From NCBI GenBank assembly GCA_943788615.1, contig CALSQY010000004.1, positions 248,001 through 312,000 of the forward strand: a stretch of DNA of 64,000 nucleotides, written 5' to 3'. This stretch comes from UBA4465 sp002292365 (GTDB lineage Bacteria > Bacteroidota > Bacteroidia > Cytophagales > Cyclobacteriaceae). The notes under the pieces are model-generated. The model made no database searches. It saw only the letters and a list, made by a program, of their open reading frames with translations, and was not told where the DNA came from. Within the stretch, counting starts at the first letter, position 1; every line of letters begins with the position of its first letter. The translations under genes and the position numbers were made by a program. Shown in pieces: positions 25,932-35,465 of the stretch.

Positions 25932-28865
25932 ATGTACCAAATAACTGAATGTAGATACATCCTTAGGCGTAAGTGTCATTTTGGCTCTTTAGTTCTTTTA
26001 ATATTTTTCGTATTTCACTCTATAGTTTCATTAGGGCAAATGACCTCGTTAGGCTTTCCATTAATAGAACATTTCTCTCCTGAGGAGTACCATGCGGGCA
26101 TCCTAAATTATAAGATCAAGCAGGACCATAGAGGTTTTATTTTAGTTGGTAATAATAAGGGCGTTCTAGAGTATGATGGGAGTCAATGGCGAAAACACAT
26201 CATTAACGGTAACGACAGGGTCAGATCTATATTCCCAGCGATTAATGGGAAGATTTATGTGGGTACACAAAATGAGATTGGCTATTTATGGCCCGATGAC
26301 AAAGGTAAATATACGTATCACTCTTTAAAGCATTTAATTCCAAAAAATCACAAAGAATTTGACGACATATGGAATATTTTCCCACTTAACGATGGTATTG
26401 CGTTTTCCAATGTGAAAGGAATACTTTTCTATGCGAATAATCAAATCACCTTTACCCCTTTTGTTAAGTTAAACGTTAAATCATTCGTTTTAAATGATAA
26501 AATTTATAATCAAGTAATGGATCTAGGATTACTTTATCTTGATAAAGATAAATGGACACTTACCAATCAAGGGTCATTTTTTGCAAATAAAGAAGTACGA
26601 GGTATGTGTACCTACAACGAACGTTTTAATCTGGTCAGCACTAATGATCAGGGTATTTTCTTAGTAGGAAAGTATAAAGTCTTACCTTGGGCACCCCATT
26701 TCACAACGATATTTTCTGAACATGAAATTCTAGTTACTAAACGCTTGAGAGATGGTTCTTTTGCGATAGGTACCCATACAAATGGTCTTTACCTCCTGAC
26801 TGCAGAGGGTTCCTTAATCCATCATTTTACTGAGGGTAAAGGCCTTAGTTCGAAAGCTATACATGATGTTTTTGAAGATGTATTCGGTAATCTATGGGTG
26901 GGACAAAATAATGATATTGCCAAAATAGAATGGAATGCTCCCTTTCGATACTTAAACGATAATATGGGCTTATCAGGTACGGGCTATGCAGCTTTTACTA
27001 CCACTGACTATACTTATTTGGGGACCAGCAATGGACTGTACAGCATTTCGCACAATGAAAAAGAGGAAGCTAGATCATTAAAAAAAATCAGAGGTATAGA
27101 AGGACAGGTTTACAGCATTCAAGAAATAAATGGAGATATTTTGGTAGGTTGCCATGGGGGGGCTTATCAAATAAAAAGAACCCAAGCTATCGAAGTATCT
27201 GGAGGTGTGGGTTGGTGGACATTCGTAGGTACAGATAATCCTCATATAGCCATTGGAGGTGGTTATGCCGGATTATTTTTAATGCAAAAGCAACAAGGGG
27301 ATTGGCGGGTAAAAAAATACTTATCTGGGTTTTCAGAATCAAGTAGAATCATGGCCTTTGATCAGCATAAAACGCTTTGGATGAGTCATGGATATAAAGG
27401 TGTGTACGCTTTTAATTTCACCGAAACTTATGACAGTTTGACGGCTATAAAACGCTATGATCAATCGAATGGTTTTCCTTCTAATTTAGGAATAAATGTT
27501 TTTCATATTAATGGAGAAAATATCTTTACAACCACTGAAGGAGCTTATCGCTATGACTACACGCGAGACACATTCACTCTTGATAAACAAATCAATGAGG
27601 TTATGGATTCAAAAACTAATATTAAATATTTATCAGAGGATAATTTTGGTGATCTTTTCTTTATTAGTGATGAATACTCAGGAATGTTGAAAAAAACGGA
27701 TTGGAAATATGAGCTTGATAAGCAAACTTTTAATAAAATTCACCGACTCTTTAATGATGACTTGGAGAAAATAGCAATTCAATCAGACGATGAAATATTA
27801 TTCGCCGCTCGTGATGGGTTTATTGTATACGACAAATCCTATATTTCACCCGTTGATAAAGCATTTGAGGTAGTCATCAGGAAAATTACCTTATCAAATA
27901 CTGATTCAACACTTTTTTACGGTAATTTCATTTCAAATGATGCACTTGTTAAGCATCAACCTCAAGTAAGTATTCCAAGCATCGCCTATGGTGACAATGC
28001 CATTCACTTTAGCTTCTCGGCACTCGAATATGACGAAAGACCTCCTATGTTCAGATATCGATTAAAAGGCTATGAAGAAGAGTGGTCGCTCTGGACTCGT
28101 ACTGCCCAAAAAGAGTATACCAATCTTTATGAAGGGGATTATATTTTTGAGGTTGAGTCAAAAAACATAGAAGGCAAACTTTCTGACATCAGTTCCTATA
28201 GATTTAGCATTCTCCCACCTTGGTACCGGACCACTCGAATGAATTTATTTTATTTATCCATGTTCTTAGGAGTTTTATTTTGGTTAATCTATTCAAGCAG
28301 AAAAAATAAAAAAATCATTTCTAAGCAAGAGAACGCATTGATCACTCAAGACCGGCAATTGAAAGAGGTATCCGAAAAATCAAAAGAAGAAATTAATCAA
28401 CTGAAAAACGATAAGCTCACAACAGAAATCCGACATAAAAAAAAGCAATTAGCCAGTACTACTATGCACTTACTGGATAAGAATAAATTCCTTCAAAACA
28501 TACAAAGAGATATCAATGAATTGATGCTGAGCCCCGAAGGGAATAAGATTAAACCCAAACTTAAACAAATAGTCAAAGAAATTGAAAATAACAAAAGCAA
28601 AGAAAACCATTGGGGGAAATTTGAATTGCATTTCAATGAAGTAAATGACGGATTCACCAAAAAGCTCATCTCACAATATCCGGATATCAGTTCCTCAGAA
28701 GTTCGATTGTCGGTCTACCTTAAAATGAACTTAAGTACAAAAGAAATTGCAAATTTGAGTCATGTAAGCACTAGAGCTATTGAAATGTCGCGCTATCGGT
28801 TAAGAAAAAAACTAAGATTAAAAAAAGAGGAAAATTTGATAGATTTTTTAATGAAAATTCAATGA
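25932..28865 (+). CDS. Membrane sensor-regulator: beta-propeller, Y_Y_Y domain, transmembrane helix, coiled coil, LuxR-type HTH
   Basis: This 977-residue protein has an N-terminal hydrophobic segment (about residues 18-36, ending SLGQ). It is followed by two-component-regulator propeller repeats through about residue 660 (DHRGFILVGNNKGVLEYDG, DVFEDVFGNLWVG and others). A triple-tyrosine domain lies at about 690-765 (FSALEYDERPPMFRYRLKGYEEEW). A single membrane helix at about 766-788 leads to a basic, helical coiled-coil region and a C-terminal LuxR-like helix-turn-helix at about 916-975 (LSTKEIANLSHVSTRAIEMSRYRLRKKL). There is no histidine kinase or receiver domain, so it is a one-component membrane regulator that binds DNA directly. 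The periplasmic part probably senses a glycan fragment. It is divergent from the GH5 gene, which it may control. ATG 25932 is the only start giving a signal anchor. Confidence 0.9.
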   Translation: MYQITECRYILRRKCHFGSLVLLIFFVFHSIVSLGQMTSLGFPLIEHFSPEEYHAGILNYKIKQDHRGFILVGNNKGVLEYDGSQWRKHIINGNDRVRSIFPAINGKIYVGTQNEIGYLWPDDKGKYTYHSLKHLIPKNHKEFDDIWNIFPLNDGIAFSNVKGILFYANNQITFTPFVKLNVKSFVLNDKIYNQVMDLGLLYLDKDKWTLTNQGSFFANKEVRGMCTYNERFNLVSTNDQGIFLVGKYKVLPWAPHFTTIFSEHEILVTKRLRDGSFAIGTHTNGLYLLTAEGSLIHHFTEGKGLSSKAIHDVFEDVFGNLWVGQNNDIAKIEWNAPFRYLNDNMGLSGTGYAAFTTTDYTYLGTSNGLYSISHNEKEEARSLKKIRGIEGQVYSIQEINGDILVGCHGGAYQIKRTQAIEVSGGVGWWTFVGTDNPHIAIGGGYAGLFLMQKQQGDWRVKKYLSGFSESSRIMAFDQHKTLWMSHGYKGVYAFNFTETYDSLTAIKRYDQSNGFPSNLGINVFHINGENIFTTTEGAYRYDYTRDTFTLDKQINEVMDSKTNIKYLSEDNFGDLFFISDEYSGMLKKTDWKYELDKQTFNKIHRLFNDDLEKIAIQSDDEILFAARDGFIVYDKSYISPVDKAFEVVIRKITLSNTDSTLFYGNFISNDALVKHQPQVSIPSIAYGDNAIHFSFSALEYDERPPMFRYRLKGYEEEWSLWTRTAQKEYTNLYEGDYIFEVESKNIEGKLSDISSYRFSILPPWYRTTRMNLFYLSMFLGVLFWLIYSSRKNKKIISKQENALITQDRQLKEVSEKSKEEINQLKNDKLTTEIRHKKKQLASTTMHLLDKNKFLQNIQRDINELMLSPEGNKIKPKLKQIVKEIENNKSKENHWGKFELHFNEVNDGFTKKLISQYPDISSSEVRLSVYLKMNLSTKEIANLSHVSTRAIEMSRYRLRKKLRLKKEENLIDFLMKIQ

Positions 28866-29060
28866 ATGTTTAGAAAATAATGATGACCCCATGCAACCCT
28901 CGTTCAAGAGCGTATTCTTACAATTTTAGAGAAAAAATACTTCATTGATCTCACTTTAATTAACTTTTTGATGTGCGTCTTTTTTTTTGATTCATTTAGA
29001 TACTTAAAAAAATCAGCCATAGTATTGACCCATTTGGGGATTGATTAGTAATTTTACTGT

Positions 29061-29834
29061 ATGATTATAGTAGTTTCCCCAGCTAAAAATCTTGACTTTG
29101 CTTCAAGATACGATATTCAAGTGACGCAGCCTAGACTCTTGGAATGCACCCATGAACTTATCACTATCTTACGGAAAAAATCTGTTAAGGATATTGAAAA
29201 ATTGATGGGTATCAGTACTTCTTTGGCCACATTAAATGTCCAGCGATATCATGATTTTGAAAAGGATCCTTCTGTAGAGCATAATCAACCTGCCATTTTT
29301 GCCTTTAATGGAGATGTCTATCAAGGCTTACAAGCGCCTACATTTGATGCTCAAAAAATTAATTTTGCTCAAAAGCATCTTCGAATTCTTTCTGGCTTAT
29401 ATGGTTTACTGAGACCTCTAGATTTGATTCAGCCTTATAGACTAGAAATGAGTACTCAACTTGCTTTTGATGATTACAAGACTCTTTATGATTATTGGGA
29501 TACAAAAATAATGAATTTATTATTGGAAGATCTTAGGGCGCAAAATGATAATATTATTGTCAATTTGGCTTCAAATGAATATTTTAAATCGGTAAATAAA
29601 AAGGAGTTTCCGGCTGATGTCATAGATGTCGAGTTTAAAGACTTCAAAAATGATCATTACAAAATCATCTCATTTTTTGCTAAAAAAGCAAGAGGAATGA
29701 TGTCTAAATACATTGTTGACCATGAGATAAGTGATCCAGAAGATTTGAAAGGATTTGATTCAGGAGGATATTATTTTGATCCAGAAGCGTCCTCAGCTCA
29801 AAAAATAGCTTTTAAAAGAGACGCGAAAAGATAG
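29061..29834 (+). CDS. yaaA: Peroxide stress protein YaaA (UPF0246/DUF328)
   Basis: YaaA lowers free iron and DNA damage during hydrogen peroxide stress in E. coli and binds DNA; its fold includes a helix-hairpin-helix. This 257-residue protein has the family's start (MIIVVSPAKNLDF). It also has PAIFAFNGDVYQGL, LRILSGLYGLLRPLDLIQPYRLEM, VNLASNEYFKSV and the basic KARGMMSKYIV. Length and all blocks are normal. It stands alone: the regulator gene ends 195 bases upstream, and downstream is an imperfect inverted repeat before the converging aconitase gene. Cytoplasmic. Assignment is certain at the family level. Confidence 0.95.
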   Translation: MIIVVSPAKNLDFASRYDIQVTQPRLLECTHELITILRKKSVKDIEKLMGISTSLATLNVQRYHDFEKDPSVEHNQPAIFAFNGDVYQGLQAPTFDAQKINFAQKHLRILSGLYGLLRPLDLIQPYRLEMSTQLAFDDYKTLYDYWDTKIMNLLLEDLRAQNDNIIVNLASNEYFKSVNKKEFPADVIDVEFKDFKNDHYKIISFFAKKARGMMSKYIVDHEISDPEDLKGFDSGGYYFDPEASSAQKIAFKRDAKR

Positions 29835-29947
29835 CGTTTATTGAAGTGAAAGTGCATTCTTTAGATTTCAAATTATCTTAATTCATTTTATTGCTTCTTA
29901 GGGAATCACTCTCATATCTGAAAGAGTCATGGCACTTCATAAACGCT
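29833..29947 (+). repeat. Imperfect inverted repeat after yaaA
   Basis: AGCGTTTATTGAAGTG (29833-29848, overlapping the stop codon) can pair with CACTTCATAAACGCT (29933-29947), 15 of 16 positions with one bulged T. The arms are about 84 bases apart and CTTTT follows the right arm. It may be a long terminator-like structure for yaaA or the ends of a small element; the inner bases show no coding frame. Confidence 0.45.
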
Positions 29948-30065
29948 CTTTTAATTAATAACTCTGTGACAAGACTTTGTACCCGAAAATGATATTCTGT
30001 TGTTTAATCTAGTTGCGATCAAATGCCTCCCTAACTTCAAGCACATCTATAATAACCTTTTGGAA

Positions 30066-32330
30066 TTAATTATGTTGTAATTTAAGCAAATTCAATGCTG
30101 AACCTGCTTTAAACCATTTAATTTGACTTTCGTTGTAGGTATGATTCACTGTAATTAAATCCTCACTCCCATCCTGATGGCTTGCCCGGATAGTCAGAGG
30201 TTTTTCAGGTGAAAAATTACTCAAGTCTAAGAAATCAAAACTGTCATCCTCTTGAATTTTATCGTAATCATTTTCAGAATTGAAAGTTAAAGCCAACATT
30301 CCTTGCTTTTTCAAATTGGTTTCATGAATTCGAGCAAAAGACTTAACCAAAACCGCACAAACGCCTAAATGACGAGGTTGCATAGCAGCGTGCTCTCTAG
30401 AAGAACCTTCCCCATAATTTTGATCTCCTACCACGATCGTGGGGATGCCAGCAGCTTTATAAGCGCGCTGAGTATCCGGAACGGTTCCAACTAATCCAGT
30501 TAGCTGGTTCTTAACTTTATCAACCGCATCATTAAAAGCGTTGGTTGCTCCTGTAAGGGTATTGTTGGCAATGTTGTCGATGTGACCTCTGTATTTCAAC
30601 CATGGACCTGCCATGGAAATATGATCAGTGGTGCATTTTCCTTTGGCTTTGATCAGCAGTTTGGCGCCTATGATATTTTCTCCATTCCAGGAAGCGAAGC
30701 CTTCCAAAAGTTGCAACCTTTTTGAATCAGGACTTACTTTGATCTCAACGCTTGAGCCATCTTGGGCCGGGGCCAAATAGCCTGCATCTTCAACATCAAA
30801 ACCCTGAGGCGGTAATTCCCATCCTGTAGGTTCATCAAGCTTGACTTGTTCCCCCTTGTCATTGGTCAAAGTATCGGTGATTGGATTGAATCCCAAGTCA
30901 CCAGATATTGCCAAGGCAGCGACCATCTCTGGAGAGGTTACAAAGGCATGGGTATTGGGATTTCCATCATTTCTTTTTGAAAAATTCCTGTTAAAAGAAT
31001 GTACTATTGTATTTTTTTCTTTCTTATCGGCGCCAGACCGAGACCATTGGCCTATGCATGGACCACAAGCATTGGTAAATATTTTTGTACCTAGATCTTC
31101 GAAGGTCTTGATAAAGCCATCTCTTTCTATGGTATATCGAACAAGCTCTGAGCCGGGATTAATTCCAAATTCAGCAGCGGGTTTTAATCCCTTTGATACT
31201 GCTTGTGCGGCAATGGAAGCTGCCCTTGATATATCTTCATAGGAAGAGTTGGTACAAGAACCTATCAATCCCCACTCTACTTTCATGGGCCAATCATGTT
31301 TCTTAGCCTTTTCACGCATTTCAGATACCGGTGTTGCTAAATCGGGTGTAAATGGACCGTTTACATGTGGCTCAAGTTCTGAGAGATTGATTTTAATGAC
31401 TTGATCAAAATAATTTTCAGGATTCGCGTAGACCTCGTCATCTCCTGTCAAATATTCCTTTACCTCATTGGCTAAGCCAGCAATTTCTGCACGGCCGGTC
31501 GCTCTTAAATATCGTTCCATGGCCTCATCATAACCAAAAGTAGAGGTAGTAGCCCCTATCTCTGCACCCATATTACAAATGGTGCCTTTACCTGTACAAG
31601 AAAGTATTTTGGCTCCTTCTCCAAAGTATTCCACGATGGCACCCGTACCTCCTTTGACCGTTAATATACCTGCTACTTTAGAGATCACATCTTTGGGCGC
31701 AGTCCAACCGCTTAGCTTTCCCGTTAATTTAACTCCTATTAATTTTGGGAATTTCAATTCCCAAGCCATGCCTGCCATGACATCTACGGCATCTGCGCCT
31801 CCAACCCCTATCGCCAACATACCTAAACCTCCTGCATTTACCGTGTGTGAATCCGTACCTATCATCAAACCTCCTGGAAATGCATAATTTTCAAGAACCA
31901 CTTGGTGAATGATTCCTGCACCAGGTTTCCAAAATCCTATGCCATATTTGTTGGATACAGCCTCCAAAAAGTTAAAAACTTCATTGCTTGTATTCAGCGC
32001 ATTTTGTAAATCGGTACCAGCACCCATTTTGGCTTGAATCAAATGGTCACAATGTACGGTGGTGGGAGCTTCAACCCTCTTTTTGCCTGCTTGCATAAAT
32101 TGAAGCAAAGCCATTTGGGCCGTCGCATCTTGTAAGGCGATGCGATCAGGAGCAAAATTGACATATGAATCACCTCTTTTGAAAACCTCGTTAGGTTCTC
32201 TTTTAAACAAATGTGAATAAAGTATTTTCTCTGATAAAGTTAATGGTCGTTCATTCAATGCTTTGGCCTTTTCAACCCTTTCCGAAATTGTTTGATAAAC
32301 CTTTTTGATCATTTCAATATCAAATACCAT
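30066..32330 (-). CDS. Aconitate hydratase (mitochondrial type)
   Basis: Aconitase interconverts citrate and isocitrate in the TCA cycle with a 4Fe-4S cluster. This 754-residue protein belongs to the mitochondrial branch. Cluster cysteines are Cys359 in LIGSCTNSSYED and Cys422 and Cys425 in NACGPCIGQW, almost the numbering of mammalian aconitase. Substrate residues lie in VHCDHLI, IGTDSHTVNAGGLG, STFGYDEAM and the C-terminal swivelling domain's GDQNYGEGSSREHAA. The start at 32330 (MVFDIEMIKKVY) is normal. Citrate synthase and PEP carboxylase lie elsewhere in this window. The gene is monocistronic, with a 274-base upstream spacer. Cytoplasmic; assignment is certain. A gene symbol is withheld because acnA and acnB naming does not fit this branch. 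Confidence 0.96.
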   Translation of the reverse strand: MVFDIEMIKKVYQTISERVEKAKALNERPLTLSEKILYSHLFKREPNEVFKRGDSYVNFAPDRIALQDATAQMALLQFMQAGKKRVEAPTTVHCDHLIQAKMGAGTDLQNALNTSNEVFNFLEAVSNKYGIGFWKPGAGIIHQVVLENYAFPGGLMIGTDSHTVNAGGLGMLAIGVGGADAVDVMAGMAWELKFPKLIGVKLTGKLSGWTAPKDVISKVAGILTVKGGTGAIVEYFGEGAKILSCTGKGTICNMGAEIGATTSTFGYDEAMERYLRATGRAEIAGLANEVKEYLTGDDEVYANPENYFDQVIKINLSELEPHVNGPFTPDLATPVSEMREKAKKHDWPMKVEWGLIGSCTNSSYEDISRAASIAAQAVSKGLKPAAEFGINPGSELVRYTIERDGFIKTFEDLGTKIFTNACGPCIGQWSRSGADKKEKNTIVHSFNRNFSKRNDGNPNTHAFVTSPEMVAALAISGDLGFNPITDTLTNDKGEQVKLDEPTGWELPPQGFDVEDAGYLAPAQDGSSVEIKVSPDSKRLQLLEGFASWNGENIIGAKLLIKAKGKCTTDHISMAGPWLKYRGHIDNIANNTLTGATNAFNDAVDKVKNQLTGLVGTVPDTQRAYKAAGIPTIVVGDQNYGEGSSREHAAMQPRHLGVCAVLVKSFARIHETNLKKQGMLALTFNSENDYDKIQEDDSFDFLDLSNFSPEKPLTIRASHQDGSEDLITVNHTYNESQIKWFKAGSALNLLKLQHN

Positions 32331-32655
32331 AATGTGTAAGTTTTAGCAGCGTTCATTTGATTAACAATGCGAAGATATCTAATAAAAAAAAAATGTCTAC
32401 AAGTCCTCCCGTTTTATTTATCACGTCCGTTTTTTTAATAAAGATATTTAAAAAATATCCTTAATGGCTTAGAAATTCATGAAGAGGAAAGATTTTTTAA
32501 TGATCTTGGGCAGCAGCGATCCTACACATTTAAAAGTTAGGCATATATTTATCATAAGTCTATTCTTATCATATAAAATTCAATGATTTTTTAGATTTTA
32601 GGTCGTGTATTCTGATTCGTCTAAATTTGTACTTGAAGAAGACCTTGAAAGAATT

Positions 32656-33768
32656 ATGAATTTCAGTTATTGGGAAAGAAATCAATGGTTTGAGAATCTG
32701 GATGTCATCATTATTGGTAGTGGTATTGTTGGGTTAAGTACGGCAATTCACATACTAAAATCTAAACCTCATCATAAAGTTTTGATTCTCGAAAAAGGTA
32801 TCTTGCCACAAGGAGGAAGTACTAAAAATGCAGGATTTGCCTGTTTTGGAAGTCTTTCAGAGCTCATCCATGATCTAGATAACCACAGTCCAGAGGAAGT
32901 GATTGATCTGATTAGGTTGCGTTGGGAAGGATTGAATTCAATAAGGACTCTACTTGGGGATGAGCAGATTGGTTACGAATGCCATGGAGGCTATGAGCTT
33001 TTTTTAGAACAAGATCTCCCCTTATTTAACAACTGTCATGAGCGTTTAGAACATATCAATCAGCTTTTATTTCCTGTTTTTGATGCACCCGCTTTTGTTG
33101 AGCAGGCCACTCCGTTTGGCTTTGGAAATGTACATCATCACTGCTTTTTTAATCCCTTTGAAGGACAAATAGATACAGGAAAAATGATGGATGCCTTAAT
33201 CAAAAAGGCCATAGGTTTAGGTGCTCATATTCTGACAAGTATGAATGTAAATAAAACATCTACTGATGGCAAAGTCTATCTTCAAAATGATTTTGAAATT
33301 CAGGGAAAAAAGATCATCGTAGCGACTAATGGTTTTGCCAATCAGCTTTTAAATATTTCGGTAGTACCTGCGCGAGCTCAAGTATTGATTACTCATAAAA
33401 TCAAAAATCTAGCGATCAAGGGCACCTTTCATATGGATAAAGGCTATTATTACTTTCGAAACATCAATGATAGAATTTTATTTGGTGGCGGTCGTCAATT
33501 GGACTTGAAAAGAGAAACAACTTCCGAATTTGGTTTAAATGCACCTATACAGGAGACCCTCTCAAAACTTTTAAAATCCGTCATCTTACCACAAACTCCT
33601 TTTGAAATTGATGATCGTTGGAGCGGCATCATGGGTGTAGGAAATCAAAAAATACCATTGATAAAAATTTTTTCTGATCAACTTTACTGCGGCGTCCGAT
33701 TGGGGGGAATGGGTGTAGCAATGGGTAATCTAGTTGGTAAAAAACTAGCAGAAACAATCAAACTTTGA
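32656..33768 (+). CDS. DAO-family FAD-dependent oxidoreductase
   Basis: This 370-residue flavoenzyme belongs to the D-amino-acid-oxidase/glycine-oxidase superfamily. The Rossmann motif VIIIGSGIVGLSTAIHI lies at residues about 17-33, followed by VLILEKG and the family's STKNAGFACFGSLSEL. The C-terminal FAD strand includes DRWSGIMGVG and GVRLGGMGVAMGN. A GTG at 32605 would add 17 residues; the ATG at 32656 places MNFSYWERNQWF directly before the flavin domain, as in relatives, and is preferred. Such enzymes oxidise secondary or primary amino groups of amino acids; the substrate is not evident. No signal peptide. It is a single gene whose downstream neighbour is the pseudogene region. Confidence 0.87.
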   Translation: MNFSYWERNQWFENLDVIIIGSGIVGLSTAIHILKSKPHHKVLILEKGILPQGGSTKNAGFACFGSLSELIHDLDNHSPEEVIDLIRLRWEGLNSIRTLLGDEQIGYECHGGYELFLEQDLPLFNNCHERLEHINQLLFPVFDAPAFVEQATPFGFGNVHHHCFFNPFEGQIDTGKMMDALIKKAIGLGAHILTSMNVNKTSTDGKVYLQNDFEIQGKKIIVATNGFANQLLNISVVPARAQVLITHKIKNLAIKGTFHMDKGYYYFRNINDRILFGGGRQLDLKRETTSEFGLNAPIQETLSKLLKSVILPQTPFEIDDRWSGIMGVGNQKIPLIKIFSDQLYCGVRLGGMGVAMGNLVGKKLAETIKL

Positions 33769-33822
33769 ATATCCTCAATATAAGGGTAAAAATGCAGCCG
33801 ATCTCTTCCATTTTTAATAAGA

Positions 33823-33858
33823 AGTGGTAGGCAGTTGTTGGTCGCCTACTCCTCACTG
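33823..33858. repeat. Hairpin between the oxidoreductase gene and the pseudogene region
   Basis: AGTG plus GTAGGC (33823-33832) pairs with GCCTAC (33844-33849) and, after 5 bases, CACT (33855-33858). The loop is 11 bases. TTAATTTTT follows a few bases on, so it could serve as a terminator for the upstream gene. Confidence 0.4.
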
Positions 33859-33863
33859 CTATA

Positions 33864-34230
33864 TTAATTTTTGCTGTAAAAAAAGAAAAGTACACCTAAG
33901 GCAGCGGTAATACCTACATTAGCATAGGCCGTTTAACCCGCTGCGGCACCTATAGCTATATGATATCCAATGATGGGTACCTACATCCCTTGCGTTATGG
34001 CATATATTTTCCCAAAAGCTGGCAAGGCATCATTGGCCAAATCAGCGGTTTTTCATGCAATGAGTGCCATCACTAAAAAAGCAACTCCCATAAGTTGATC
34101 TAGAGCTAATAAGGAAGGAGATATTTCAAAGCTTACCGATTCCATAAACATATCAGTAGCAAAGAGTGCACCGAGCCCATTGATCAACATGACGAGGGCT
34201 CCAATTTTGAAAATACTTTTTTAAATTCAT
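33864..34230 (-). pseudogene. Decayed four-helix membrane protein gene
   Basis: Reading the minus strand from the ATG at 34230 gives MNLKKYF, then a one-base frame change, then a continuous frame. That frame contains KIGALVMLINGLGALFATDMF, LALDQLMGVAFLVMALIA, a TGA near 34054 and KTADLANDALPAFGKIYAITQGM. It goes on through a TAG at 33981-33983, VPIIGYHIAIGAAAG, a TAA at 33933-33935, TAYANVGITAALGVLFFFYSK, and the final stop at 33864-33866. The result is a small four-helix membrane protein of unknown role with one frameshift and three premature stops. The TGA and TAG stand where a tryptophan would fit the pattern. Confidence 0.82.
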
Positions 34231-34458
34231 ATTTATCTGTTTTTCATTGAATTTGTAATAAATCATGGTTCAATAATATAACTCCCATTAAAGTTAGCAC
34301 ATTTCATAATTATTCAATCATGCGAACCATCTGACCGATAGCCTGATGACCTCTTAATATCTCAATTAAATTAATAATAAAACATAACGTATTAAAACCT
34401 GTGCCCATGCTTTATAAAAAAGGAATTTTTTAACTAAAGTTTTATAGAAAATAAAACC

Positions 34459-34925
34459 ATGAATAATACTTCTAAAAGGTATTTGATCATCAGCAGCCTG
34501 GCTCTCATCTGGAATATTACAGGACTTCATCAGTATTTAGTTCAAGTCTACCAGTCTGAATTGGATAAGATGGCGTAAGCTCTTGAGATATAAAATTATT
34601 TCATGCACCTTCCAGCTTGGGTGAAAGGATCTTATGTGATGGCAGTTTTTGGAGGTAGCGCTGACTGCATAGTGCTACTATCAATAAGCTCTTGATAATT
34701 AACTTTTTGGGAGCTTCGTTGCTGGGTTTTCTATTTCAGCATTATTATAACTTCTTTATTCAATCCGATATAATCTTTTCTATGAACCGTATAGGTATGC
34801 CAGTCGTCATTTTAACGATCTCTATATCTCTACTATGGAGAGCCCTTTATTACAAGAAAAAAGGGTTATATTTTTTGATGATCTTCATATTAATTAATTC
34901 CATCGATTCGATGACATTTTTCTAG
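34459..34925 (+). pseudogene. Decayed small membrane protein gene (DoxX-like/'sugar transporter' type family)
   Basis: From the ATG at 34459 the frame reads a basic start and a first helix (YLIISSLALIWNITGLHQYL), then TAA at about 34576 and a second TAA near 34591. It continues with HLPAWVKGSYVMAVFGG and a TGA near 34693. The family continuation is found one frame over: INFLGASLLGFLFQHYYNFFI, then RIGMPVVILTISISLLWRALYYKKKG, ending at 34925. This is the layout of a widespread Bacteroidota four-helix protein annotated vaguely as a sugar transporter, with the PAWV and MPIMV signatures. At least three stops and one frameshift make it non-functional. The 77-codon frame from 34692 is its second half, not a gene. 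Confidence 0.82.
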
Positions 34926-34930
34926 ATATT

Positions 34931-35465
34931 ATGAAATCGGTTCGAATAAATTATTCTTCATTCCTTTTTTAAAATTTCTTTGCTTTATAAGTTGTTTAAC
35001 TTTTCTATTCGCTGCTTACTCTGAAGCAGTAGATGCCGTAAATCAAATATATGCTTCAAATCGCTCTACCCTAATAGAGGCAGAAATGCTTTGGGCTTGT
35101 CAAGCTGTAAGTTCTTACGAAATGGGTTTAACCGTCAACTGTAATTGTATGAATTACCTCCCTTATCATATTTATCAAACATAATAAAGTAATCAGTATT
35201 GAAGTCACTTATACTTCCGATGAGGATAAAAATATATAGAGGAAATGGAATCTGTATATGGTGAATTATTTTGGAGAAATGAATATTATACCCTCTCGAT
35301 AGATGACTTGTTTGAAGAAATCAATAATCGTATGAGTCAAAATCCTACTAGCGCCGTGATAGCGTATGATAGAACTTATGGATTCCTAGTCTTGCAAATT
35401 TTCATATGGATGTTATGATCGTAGATGAAGAAATAGGTTAATACCTCTCTAATTTTATCCCTTAA
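34931..35465 (+). pseudogene. Decayed exported protein gene resembling DUF6174
   Basis: The ATG at 34931 gives 13 residues and a TAA. One frame over, a signal-peptide-like FISCLTFLFAAY and VDAVNQIYASN lead into EAEMLWACQAVSSYEMGLTVNCNC. The frame changes again to HNKVISIEVTYTSDEDKNI and a TAG. A further frame carries YTLSIDDLFEEINNRM and SAVIAYDRTYG, and a last one FHMDVMIVDEEIG, TAA, YLSNFIP and stop at 35465. The order (SYxxxVxCxC, V-V-x-I-E-V, ID-LF-EI, V-YD-xxYG, DEEIGY) follows the DUF6174 pattern as I know it. At least five inactivating changes are visible. The function of intact members is unknown. Confidence 0.75.

Noticed and set aside
30841..31887. Plus-strand open frames of 133 and 102 codons inside the aconitase gene
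   Set aside because: They are antisense to conserved aconitase motifs and have no independent protein features.
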